This document shows, one piece after another, positions 1 to 10,497 of a DNA stretch of 64,000 bases (position 1 is its first letter; each line of letters begins with the position of its first letter). This DNA is from Aspidiotus rigidus (Eukaryota; Arthropoda; Insecta; Hemiptera; Diaspididae). Below the pieces are notes generated by a model. The model was not told the origin of the DNA. It saw nothing but the letters and a program-made list of their open reading frames with translations, and ran no database searches. Location of the stretch: the NCBI GenBank assembly GCA_035079385.1, contig JAVHKY010000030.1, positions 7,665,001 through 7,729,000 of the forward strand. Direction: 5' to 3'. Both the position numbers and the translations under genes were made by a program.

Positions 1-3000
1 CGAAGCTAGTTCTTGAGCCTTTCTGTATCTACCAACAAGACGAAACCTTATGGGCTAGTGATAATGAGCGAGTGGCAAATTTTGTACTTTTTATCTGAGT
101 TATTCGTGAGAATATTACCAATAATGAATCGGGACGTTGATTCTTCCTTTGTTTTTCAATCAAAAAAAAAATCTAGGTAAGTACGTCAAACTGTTATTTT
201 TTGGGGAAATTTTGAAAGTTGAATCTCACGTACGAAAAGTAGGTAAGGGTCTTTGAAAAGTTTTGATCATTTAGGTGTCTGGAAAGCGAAGTAAATTATG
301 GTCCTGAGGAAGCGGACTTTGACCTTCTCTGACTCTAGGTCAGGGGTCCTCAACGGGTCGATCGCCAAGAATTTTTAGTCGATCGTCAGCGTTCTCGAGC
401 AACTGTCAAAAAAAAATCCATGTCTCAAATATTCCACGTCTTTTCATTTATCAGAAAATTTACGAGTACCCATTCTAATTTCTATCATTTTTGTATTACA
501 AGTTTTAATAAATCATAATGTTTCCTCCTCCTCCTCCTCCTCCTTTTTTTTTTTTTTTTTTGGTCGATCGCGGAACATTTGGAAATTTTGAAAGTTGATC
601 TTGGCTCAAAAAAGTTGAGTACCGCTGTACCGCTGCTCTATAGGTGCTCGAAAAAATACTAAGGATGTTCCTCCCTGAAAAACATTTAATCGAACAAACA
701 TTAAAAAACCATGTACGGTAAGTGGACACTCTGTCCAACATACTCGATCTCTCGTGCGTTCCCTTTCATCTTACGCAACCAGTTTACTCTTTCTTCTTTC
801 ATACGACTATCAAGATTGAGAAGAAAGGGCGTTCGGTCACCACAGGACATCCCTTCTCGCGGTGACCGGACTCTTTTTTCTTTATCCTTGATCGTTGTGT
901 GCTCTGACCGGCCTTTTTTTTTCTTCCTTCCTAGGACGATCGTGGGTGGTTTTGACACGATACTCATGTTCCACAAAGAGTCTTCGAAATATACACTTTG
1001 TTCACGTCTCATCTTTCGTGATGTATTTACACATATTTAATTGATGCATGGGTATGTCGAAGATTTAAAACTTCTTGATATAAGTAAGCCGATGGGTTTT
1101 CCTTTTCTTTTTCCTCTTCTGCCGGAATTTAAGAAGGAGAGCCTTCCTCTCTTTAGCGTACCTACTAAACGCATATACATCCTAAAATAGTCTAGTCTAC
1201 GATAATATGTGGCCCTTTAGCCTTCCCTTTTTCTTATATAGCCTAGTAAAGCAAAAAGAGGACGTAGAAGTAGCGTGTAAGAATAGCTTTAGGAGGGCTT
1301 ATATGGCCTTGAGACACCAGGACAATATACGTATTAGAGGAAAGAGCTAAAAATTTTGTTGTCCCTGAAGTAGGTCAAGGTCACTAATTGAAAATTATCG
1401 CGCAAATTTCAGAATGACCCTCAGCCGTGAAAAAATCATGGGTAGATTATTTGAATTTTTTCTGTCGAAAAAAAAAATCAATTTATTTTTCTCGGTTCTC
1501 TCGCCTCCTCGCCCTTAAAATTTTACCCAAGTTTCTTACTTCCTGTAGATTTTTGTCAACTTTTTAACCTTGATGGTGTATTGCTTATCTAGCCTTAAAA
1601 CGTAATTTTTGCATTGCTCACAGCCAGTTTTGAATCTAAATTTGTTGGAGGTGAATTTTAGGTTTTATGATTCCCAATTGTTACGATTCATCATCACAGG
1701 GTATTTAAATTTATGGAGTGATTTTGCGGTCTTTTACTGACTCGGAAACCGGTCATGAAACAAAATTGTGGTTTTCTATCTGTAAATTGAATATTTCTCA
1801 CGAGAGAAGACCGGTTACATTATATTTTATCTCAAGACTACCACAGCCAACTGAAAGAGAGTCGCAGGAAGGTGACCGCTGAAAGATTTTGGTTGTTATC
1901 ACGTGTGCGATGCTGTAATTTGCTACCGATTAGGAGAAGGAACTACTTCATTTTAGCTTCCGTTGAGTCACCCTTGTATCTCGTGATAAAAATGTAATTT
2001 TGCATAAAATTTGTATTTTCTAATGCCTTTACTCCGATCATACGATAAAATACTTCGTTAAACGATAAAGAAAAAATCTAGCTCAGATGATTTGCAAATT
2101 TTTGTTTACATACACAAGAGTCGTACATTCATCTGCGGTCATTCGCATTAATTCAATACGTATAAAAATGAAAGTATTATTTGTATTTATTTTTACGCAT
2201 CGTTCGCCGCCTAGCCTACAACAAATATCATTTATGCGCTAAAAATCGTGTGAACTCGGCGCTTGTCTGACTCAGCTTACTGCGCTCACTTTCTGCATAG
2301 CGAATGATTCAGACGTTCGCGTTATAAAACAATAGACCACCGAGTACAATTAAATAACGAATCTAGGTAACTCTTCCTCATTTAATTATGACTCGGATGT
2401 ATGATTTTCATTAATGATATTCCCAGGGTCGTTTGATTTAATGAACAAGAGAGTGCTATACTTGTAGACTCTGCGAGAGTGCAGAATAAAACTCATTAAC
2501 ATGTTCGTGAACTAATTATTTGAAATGTATAAACGCACAATCTATAGTACTTAAATCGTATAATATAATCGTTTGATTAATACATACAATCTATGTGGTA
2601 TACAATTGACGCGCTTAATTTTTAACAATTCTCTATCTTTTTTTTAGGACTCCAGTGCAAGGATGTGTTGACGTTTTTTTTTTTTAATTAAATTGAAAAT
2701 CTGGTCTGAAAATAATCCAAACACCACTTAAACTTTTGTCTAATTCATGATAAGAGCACTAAAAAAATTCATTTTCGGCATCAAAAATGAAATTTCCAGA
2801 AATATTCGGCATAAAAAAAGTACGTGTTTTTTTAGTGCTTTTACAAATTAACGACTAGAATATTATTTAATTTTCGACCAAAACTACGTGATTTTTGAAA
2901 ACGAATTTTTGGGATCAACCTCATCAATACAAAATCCTAGCAATTTTCAATCAAATTTTTCAATTTTGGACTAAAAATAATATTTTCGAAAAAATGATCC

Positions 3001-4024
3001 AATTTTCACCAAAATTACTGAGTTTTAAGCAAAATTTTTACGCGTCTCTTTTTGTTCATGGATAAAAAGGCGACAATTTCAAACTTTTTTGGCAATTTTC
3101 GGGAAAATACTTTTCTCCCTAGTCCCCATCGTTGTGATTCGAACTACTGTTCGTCACTTGAGGAAAAAAGTGAGAAATGCCGGCAAATCCGCGCTCTATT
3201 CATGATGAAGTTCACCGTAATCAATCCTCGAGAGATAAAAAAATTTTAAAAATTTTATTCATTTTTCATCTCATTGGATGTGATGAAGATTTTTTAAGCA
3301 GCCTCAACTCGAAGTTAAAATTATAAATTTCAACTTGATGTAACTCGTATGAAATTACCACTACCAGTAGGTACAAACATTTATTTATCGTGGTTTCAAA
3401 ATTCAGTTAGATCTTCGATTGAATAATATTTTCACAAAAATATTGCTTTTACTGTATAATTAATTTGAAATATTTTCAGTTTTACGAGTACTAAGTACCT
3501 GAAAAGGTACCTGAGAAGGGTGAAAAAATAAATCCGGTTTAAATAACTTTTGCGAATTGCGATTTGTTTGTGAAGGTGATAAATCCATCAAAAAGCACAT
3601 CAAAGTAATACGCGCAAGTTCGCATTTTTTCTAGTAAGGTATCGTAAACGTGGTAATTCAACATTTATTTTGAAATTTTGCATTTAAGTAAATTGAAAAA
3701 TATTGTTGATTCATAAGTTAGAATGTGGAAAGAGTATTATTCACTTTATTTTTTTCGAAACTATTAGCGTTCAAAACAGAACGATAATTTATGCTTATTA
3801 TCTAAACTAGAAGCATGAAACCATTAAGAGGAAAGGATACTAATGCATTGATCCTGTAAAATTTATCCCGGAGTTTTAAATTTTTCATTCATCTTTAAGA
3901 GGAAAGAAAAAGAGAAAAAAAATTTAGGAACGTCATTTATTTTTTAGTTCTTAAAATGTTGATAACGTCTGGTCCAATTCACGTTCGGGCAGGCTTAAGT
4001 GTCGACCAAAACTTTGAAGAAAAT
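1..4024. other. No gene seen (left flank)
   Basis: This is AT-rich sequence with many A/T runs. Short overlapping reading frames on both strands around 700-1040 show no recognisable motif and shadow each other. I see no splice-bounded exon, RNA gene or clear element here apart from the microsatellite at 523-561. Confidence 0.5.
523..561. repeat. (TCC)n / poly-T microsatellite
   Basis: About seven TCC units run straight into a T tract of about 18 bases. This is simple sequence and will be length-variable. Short reading frames made of poly-K and poly-G on the minus strand are artefacts of it. Confidence 0.9.
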
Positions 4025-5740
4025 AGAGAGATTTTCTAGCAGAGCTATAATATAAATAAATGGAGATCATATTTCATATGTACTCGTCAGTGACCTCATT
4101 CATATTTTAAGGTCACGCCTTATTTGTGATGAGATCATGGCCTATAGTTTGTGAATTTTTCTCACAGAGGCTCCCGCCCCCGTTCATGGACCAGTATAGG
4201 TGCAGTGTGCTGTAAGATAAGCTATTTAGTTCAGAGGGGGCTCACTCACTTCGCCCGTTCTTGGCTGTATTTTGAGCTGTGTAGCTTACGAGGGGTTCAC
4301 TCCGTTTATGTTCTAATACAGATGTAGTTTACTGTCAGTTAAGCTATCTAGTATACGGGAAACTCCCGCCCGTCAACATTAGTGACGTCATCAGCTCGTG
4401 CCGTTATAACTATCCACGATGGCTGCTTGTGACGTCATCAGCATATCTTTTATCCTCTCTCTTCCTTACTCTCTTCTATTCTCGGGATCACTCAGCTCGT
4501 AAGCCTCCCAACGATCTCCATTATACTAGGTTTAATAGTAATAATACCACTTGAATCTCCCTTATTCTAGGCTCTTAGGTCACGGCTGATGACGTCATAC
4601 TTACAATTGGGGTCTACTCCTTAACCTCCATTATACAGTAAAAGCCTATACTAAACCACTTATAGATTACTCAGGGCCACTCTTAATGACGTCATATTTG
4701 GAGAGGGCCGTGGGTTCACGGTTGATGACTTCATAGTTTATTATGAAGGAAAAGAAAGGATACAGTGTTCAGGGTCAACTCGCTAATTTTGGAATTAAGG
4801 TCTAGGATTCAAGACTCGCTAAACTCGCGGATTTTCAGAATCATGTCTAGGGTTCCTTTCTGGGGGGTGATAAGGTCCAACTCGCGGGGGTTATGTGAAC
4901 TCGCAAATTTTGGAATTAAGAGCTAGGATTCAGAAAACTCCAGGAAGGACATGAAACATATCAATATTCGTGAGGTCGGAATTTTCTCCATTATTTTTAT
5001 TTCTTGAGGCTGGCCACAGCTACTTGCTTACGAGGGAGGAGCTAACTTGCTCCGCTCGTTGGGCCCCGTTCTTGGATTAAAATATCGACGTGGTGAACTG
5101 TATAAATTAGGATATCTAGCTCACGGGAGGCTATCAATATTATTGACGTCATTCGCTCGTGACGTTTTAACCCTCTATGACCTCTCCTCTTCCATACTCT
5201 CTTCTTGTAATCACTTACTCCGCTCGCAAGCCTCCTAAAGGCCTAATAGTAATACTGCTCGAGTCGCCCTCATACTAGGCCTCCGGGTCACGACTGATGA
5301 CTTCATTCATGCAGATTTCAGAGTCGGAGCTCTACTTCTCAGCCACCGTTATACCGGGCTATACAGTATACTGAACTATGCGAGGTCTACTCGTAGCCTT
5401 CATGAAACCAAGGCAATGTAGAAGCCTATACTAAACCATATACAGATTACAAGGATGAAGAGAGGTGGATTGACCTCGCAAGTTTCAGAATCAGACTCGG
5501 GGTCACGGCCGCTGACGTCATAGTTTATTATAGAGTAAGAAAAGGGATACAGTATACAGGATTATTAGGGCCTAAACCTAGTATAAAGCTAGTATAAACG
5601 AGACTCAGACCAAGTATAAGCCTAGTATAAGAAGTGGGCACTCGCAAACAGAGAAGGAGGAAATTAGTCCCAAGGTCATTTGCACGCACGCGCACCTAAA
5701 TTTTGAAATCAGGGCAGAGAAGAGGAGAGGTCAGAGCAAA
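4025..5740 (+). repeat. Family 1 dispersed repeat, longest copy (CRE-rich)
   Basis: One end carries TTCTAGCAGAG followed by an ATAAATAAA-GATCAT block. The other end is a TCTCCTCTTC-type block near 5,640-5,740. The same ends and interior recur at 14,160-15,020, 17,930-19,012 (inverted), 20,816-21,160, 23,575-24,760, 36,283-38,372 (inverted) and 53,280-55,050. The interior is partly duplicated: a block with TGACGTCA, an ACTCGCTCCGCTCGTTCGCC-like motif and AGTATAGGCCTA runs occurs at about 4,150-4,620 and again at about 5,030-5,320. No reading frame of note is present, so it looks like a non-autonomous element. Its class is not clear, because I could not define terminal inverted repeats. Confidence 0.75.
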
Positions 5741-7514
5741 AATATGAAATATGTCAAAAACGATGTAATATTGTCACAACAAACATACAAACAATATGCC
5801 CTATTGAGTCAGAATCGAAAGGTTAAGAATTTTGCAACTTGTAGAGACTTTGGATAACATCAATCGACGTTGCCCACGACCAGCGTGATATTTTTATTTT
5901 GGAAAATGCTTTTAGTTGTTGTAATAAAATGTCGTACAATAAAATAGCGAACTATTACAGATATGGTTTACCGGTTACGCTTGTGTAAAAGGTCTAGCAT
6001 TCCTCATCATCAACTGACGGCGTGGTGCGATTAAGTCTCGGCTTAAAAGTTGATTAAGGTCTACCTACGGTCGGTCATACACGATGTTCAACAAGATGTG
6101 GTTCATAGAACGGCCGTGTTTGATCTCGCGCTATAGGAGACATTCATGTGTCGTATACTCGATGCTGTCTCTGGGTACTTTTTATAGCTCAGTGAAGCTG
6201 TGCGCCGAGCCTCATCAATAAATCGTATAGTTGAACTTACCCGTATGTGTATTGTTCGCCGGTGGATCACATTGTATGGAGCGCTTAATCGCTGAAACGT
6301 GTCGTTATTTTTCCGATAGAAAGCTAATTCTAGGCTAGTGTAATTACGACGAATTGTCGGGTCCGGCGATTGCAGACACCAGTACATATGCTTAGGAATG
6401 ATGATAGCGATATACGGTCTCCAATTATGTGGAAATTATGCCATGACCTGTCATCAAAGAGGAATGATGGTCATTGAAAATTCGACGTACAATGATGTTA
6501 TACTCGAAATTTCTCCGTATTCGTAGTTTGTTTATTCGTTTCCATCCTTTCATTCATGTTTCTTGTACCTATACACTATTTACAGCTTTTTGTCTCGTAA
6601 TAATTTTGTACAGGAAATGGGTTTGCAATGATAATTTAAGAGTAAAAATTAACGTTTGTTTACGTCTGTGGTATTTTATCACTTGTCGATTAAAAACATT
6701 TTTTAGCCCTGGCTCATTAATTTTGTAAACGATTTTAATTATCCGCGATCAACTTTCGAGAAATCAAGAAGCTGTAGCAGAAAACGTGTTCAATCTGATG
6801 TTTTGGGTGCTGCGCGGAGCTTATGTTCGGAATATGTCTTTGAAGTGTCTTTATTTATTCAAGATCGGCCCGAGTAAAACAAATCATACAAATCTGTGCA
6901 GTATTTCGTAATTGCTGAAAATGAACGTGTTCTTCGTTAATAATCAAAATAAATACCCTCCGTGGTTCCGAGCCACTAGTCTTTCCCGCGTTCGCGATTA
7001 TAGCATCTAGACATAGAAGTGATGCTGTGTTTGCCTTCGGGCATTAGAATGTCGCTGAACTTTCAGTCACCATTCCGTCCATCATATCGCTCCATAAATG
7101 CCGCATCTCTTATTACTCTGATGGCCCAGTAACGGTAAACTCGCGATGCGAATGCAAATCAGTGCCTGTTCGCATGCAATATCAAGGCTGCTGTTACACT
7201 AGCACGTGTTCTCAAGATATTTCCTGTAATTCCACTCGATTCGCGCACATTAGCGATCTGGGATATTATGCCGAAGTCGCCCACCGTCTCGTCGTTGAGC
7301 GGTGAGTTTACGAAATAGCCCTGTGGTTCGATCATAACCTAGTATACGAATTCTAAAATTATTTTTTCTAATAATTTGCATATCGATGGCGCAAAGTTCA
7401 TTATTCTAATTTGTTAGAAATCTTTTCACTTATAATGATGATGGATCGTAAAAATAAATAACGGTCCTAATTTTCAATTAGGTTTCTTGACTAAAAAAAA
7501 GAAAATTGGAATAT
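5741..7514. other. No gene seen; GC-richer CpG-containing stretch at 6,960-7,310
   Basis: No exon with a recognisable product. The stretch 6,960-7,310 is richer in CpG than its surroundings. It ends in a short ATG-led open stretch (7,268-7,301) followed by a good splice donor, GTGAGT. It could be a promoter or first-exon region, but nothing in the sequence ties it to a downstream gene. Confidence 0.3.
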
Positions 7515-7652
7515 TGGTCGGTAGACTTTCACTCATTTTTAGTGTAGTGAAGTCGTTTTGGAGGTTTTGATGAACAATACCTAAACTAGAGCAAAATAGA
7601 TTCCTAACACCCACTTATATGGAAATATCATTTTGCATAAACGATGTGCTCC
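7515..7652 (+). repeat. Imperfect direct repeat, left copy
   Basis: This segment matches 10,390-10,497 in the same orientation. Shared blocks include AGACTTTCACTCA, TTTGATGAA and GCATAAACGAT in the same order. The two copies bracket the nested LINE cluster. They differ at roughly a third of positions, so they are either old terminal repeats or two separate copies of one small element. Confidence 0.5.
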
Positions 7653-7774
7653 GCAAAAAAAGACCACAAGTTGCGTATGTGAAAGCTTACCCGTGTAAAT
7701 CTGGCTAACATGTGAGGTTCATTTTACGCGAAAAATGTTGTTTGTAATGTTTGATAAAGGATTATAGAAGTCAA

Positions 7775-8317
7775 TGGTGACAGTCTCGAGCGTGCTTCAT
7801 CACTGTTGGCGTCTCTTCTATTTTTTCTTTCTTCCAGGAAAATCTTCCCCTTCTTCCTGCATATCGTACATAGGGTATCGAGTAGGCCATAGTGTGGTTC
7901 TGAATTTGCTCATTATATTCCAGGTCCATCTTCTTTTCTTGACTGTGTCTGGAAATGCAAACATCTGATTCCATACTGGCTACCGCAGGCTACTAGAAGC
8001 AAGCGCTTCATCTTTCCGAATATCTTGAAGAGACAAACTAGGCTTGCCCTCCGCTTACTCCTCTCACTCAAATAAGGTGCGGTGTGGTCCATCATCTCGT
8101 CCTTGGTTGCAGTGCGAACATGTTGCCTGCTCAACTTTCTCCAACTTCTCATAAAGGTACTTGTGAAACAGCCTTGGCCGCTAAAGAACTAGCTGCGCCA
8201 GTTGAAAGTTCAGCTGACCATGATCTCGGTTCGTCTACTCATCAACATTAGAGTCGTCCATTTACCCAGCTCATTCTGAGCAATTTTTGCTTTCCATTTC
8301 CCAAGCAAGGGACACCT
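7775..8317 (-). pseudogene. R1-clade LINE A, 3' part (C-terminal domain)
   Basis: Read on the minus strand, this continues LINE A after the LINE B insertion. It begins with the codons C-P-L-L-G-K-W, then NELGKWTTL (the conserved GRWT block before the C-terminal domain). Further on it has a zinc-knuckle remnant starting CSHCN around 8,085-8,125 and a terminal block containing WNQ...FA that matches the 47,815-48,141 fragment. Frameshifts and stops break the frame, so it is dead. The family is the apurinic-endonuclease type non-LTR retrotransposons (R1/Jockey group), whose ORF2 ends in a CCHC-like motif. No poly(A) remains at the 7,775 end. Confidence 0.7.
8300..8317. repeat. Target-site duplication of LINE B, right of its 3' end
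   Basis: These 18 bases (CCCAAGCAAGGGACACCT) match 9,590-9,607 with one mismatch. They flank LINE B, whose poly(A) tail (poly-T on this strand) starts at the next base. Confidence 0.85.
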
Positions 8318-9589
8318 TCTTTTTTTTTCTTTAATGTCCTCCGGCATTCCCTCAGACACGCACCCTCATCAGATAGCGTGCCCACCCCTTACCACAATAG
8401 GGATACATTTAAGTATAGGGGGAGGAGGAATATGTATAAACTTATTCAGCTATTGATCTCTCCAGCACCCCACTTACATACCTAAGGTTTATCGAAGGGA
8501 GGCTGAAGTTCTACTTATGCCTAAGGCTACTTTATGTGCTTATTGTAAATTGATTGATTGTTTTTCAACTATCATTTTTTTCACAACTATTGTCCCTAAC
8601 TTATGCTTGAGGCTAATGTGGGTATCTCTTATGCTTAAGGCTAGCTGGTTGGTAACTGCGTAAATGTGGTAATTGTTGTGTCTGTGTCTGTCTTCTTAGA
8701 CTTGTTTACGAAATGTGGTCAACTTCTTCAAGCTCTTCTTCAGTGGAGTTCATCTCTTCCTGGATAATGCTAAGAGCTCGATCTATACGGCGACGATGTT
8801 CCTGAGCCTCTTCTTGCCATAATATCTCAATAACTGTCTTCAAATATCTCAGTACCTTGTTGCTTTCCACGTCCCAAATTGTTGGTCGGTTTTCTGCATA
8901 TATTCTACATACTTTGTATACATGCGGAGCATCCTGTATGGCCCCGCATTCACAATAAATTATGGTGTCCTTCTTTTGCCTATTTTATTTCGGTAATACG
9001 CAAACGTCCCATGGCCAGACAATGCCATACTAAGCATGAAGTTTGTAGCTGTTCCTCTAATTGTGTTAGGTATAGGAATCATTTCCTTTGTCCATGCTCC
9101 GTTTGTACACTCGTTCCAGCTTTTATTCCATTCATGGTCTGCTTTTCCTTCCAACCATGCAGTCATGCGGTGGTACGGTCAAAATTGTAGGTCCAAGTGG
9201 TCTGACTTCCTTCTCCGCTGCCCATAAGATTGAGCGCTTGGCAATTTTGTATTTTATTGGCCGCCATCCAGTTATTACTGTTGCAGGCAGACCCTTAGTA
9301 GGTATTCTGGCTCACCAATCCTCTGCAGTTCATTGAAAATGTGTGGCCACAATAGGTGATCAAACGCCCCATTTATATCCAAAGATATCACTGCCACTAC
9401 ACCCCCAGCACTGCGCATCCTTTCAATGCTTCTAACAGTACTTAGGATGCACGACTCGCAGCTTAGCCCTTTTCTAAAGCCATACTGGCTATTACTTAGC
9501 ACTGTCTCCGCTATTTCTTCTGTCCTGTTCACTATGACTCTTTCAAGCACCTTTCCGGGTGTGCTCAGCAAGCTCAGTGGTTGATATGA
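8318..9589 (-). pseudogene. R1-clade LINE B, 5'-truncated and internally deleted copy with poly(A)
   Basis: On the minus strand the copy opens within the reverse-transcriptase fingers (SYQPLSLLSTPGKVLERVI, then SQYGFRKG). It then reaches palm motif A (SLDINGAFDHLLWP). Motifs B and C and the thumb are missing. It resumes with the C-terminal block: GAWTKEMIP and LSGHGTFAYY at about 9,100-8,960 and, after a frameshift, a CCHC-like knuckle YCECG...DAPHVYKVC at about 8,960-8,900. The frame closes near 8,705. A 3' untranslated part ends in an A-rich tail at 8,318-8,335. It is a pseudogene, with target-primed integration shown by the 18-bp duplication. Confidence 0.85.
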
Positions 9590-9607
9590 CCCAAGCAAGG
9601 GGCACCT
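9590..9607. repeat. Target-site duplication of LINE B, at its 5' end
   Basis: This is the partner of 8,300-8,317. It is in the same reading frame of LINE A on both sides (C-P-L-L-G), so removing LINE B plus one copy restores a continuous LINE A frame. Confidence 0.85.
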
Positions 9608-10385
9608 GACCTTCTGCTTGACCACTAAAGCCTCTTGATCGTTCGTTGTCTTCTTTTCCGCTTTGAATATTCCCGCTCTCTCCTCTGCAAGGAGCTCAAT
9701 TCGTGGTGTACCTGCTAATATGTCAAGAGCCTCGCTCAAAATAGTGTATTAGGCACTACCACACCTTAGCGCAGCTCTCTTTCTCCTTCTATGGGGTATC
9801 TTCATTGAGTCGGCCCATACTGGGGCACCATATAGGAGGATCGACAAGGCGGTGCTCACCATGATCCTTCTCTTTGCTTCTCACGTCCCTCCTTCAGGTA
9901 GTTTAGATATGTAACTACCCTGCCCGCCTTTTCCACCATCATCAGGAAATTTTGCCTGCCTGAAGCTTAGCTTTGAGTTAAACCAGGTACCTAAGTATTT
10001 CATTACTTTGTTGGTTTTGATTTCCACACCTTGCAGGCGAAAGGTGGGTGGACTGAACTTTCGACGGGTCGTGAATAATATGGCCTCCGTCTTAAGTAGT
10101 GCAATTTCTAGTCTGACCGACTCGATACAACGCGTCACTACCTCTAGTCACCAGTGTGTCCTCCGTATAGCAGATAAGCTCAACACCCGGCGGAAGCTTC
10201 ACCTTGAAAATCCCGTTGAATGCGAGGGACCACAAGAGCGGCCCAAGGACCGATCCCTGCGGCATCCCACAAGTAACTGGGCATTTTGCTGTACCAGCAG
10301 ATGTTTCTGCTTGGATTTCTCACCAGCAAAAATAACTACTGGTCATCCTGAGCAGGGATGGGCACTTCTTCGTCCACGAGGGCTT
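9590..10385 (-). pseudogene. R1-clade LINE A, 5' part (RT motifs B-C, thumb)
   Basis: On the minus strand the remaining reverse transcriptase starts near 10,385 and shows motif B (GMPQGSVLGPLLW) around 10,255. Motif C follows as YTED rather than the catalytic Y/F-A-D-D (about 10,165). Then come motif D/E (KTEAILFTTRRK), a thumb block (KYLGTWFNSKLSF), ILLYGAPVWADSM and ILAGTPRIELLAEERAG. It runs into the target duplication encoding C-P-L-L-G at 9,607-9,590 and continues beyond LINE B at 8,317. The altered motif C, stops and frameshifts make it inactive. Confidence 0.85.
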
Positions 10386-10389
10386 CCAA

Positions 10390-10497
10390 TTGACCGACAG
10401 ACTTTCACTCACAGTTGTTTTTGAGATTTGATGAATAACACCCAACTCGAGAAAATCACACTCACTCATATAGAAAGATCGTTTCGCATAAACGATA
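10390..10497 (+). repeat. Imperfect direct repeat, right copy
   Basis: Partner of 7,515-7,652; the two flank the whole LINE A/B block. Confidence 0.5.

Noticed and set aside
701..1040. Two overlapping frames of about 105 codons on opposite strands
   Set aside because: They shadow each other, are rich in low-complexity Lys/Arg or Phe, and show no motif or splice context.
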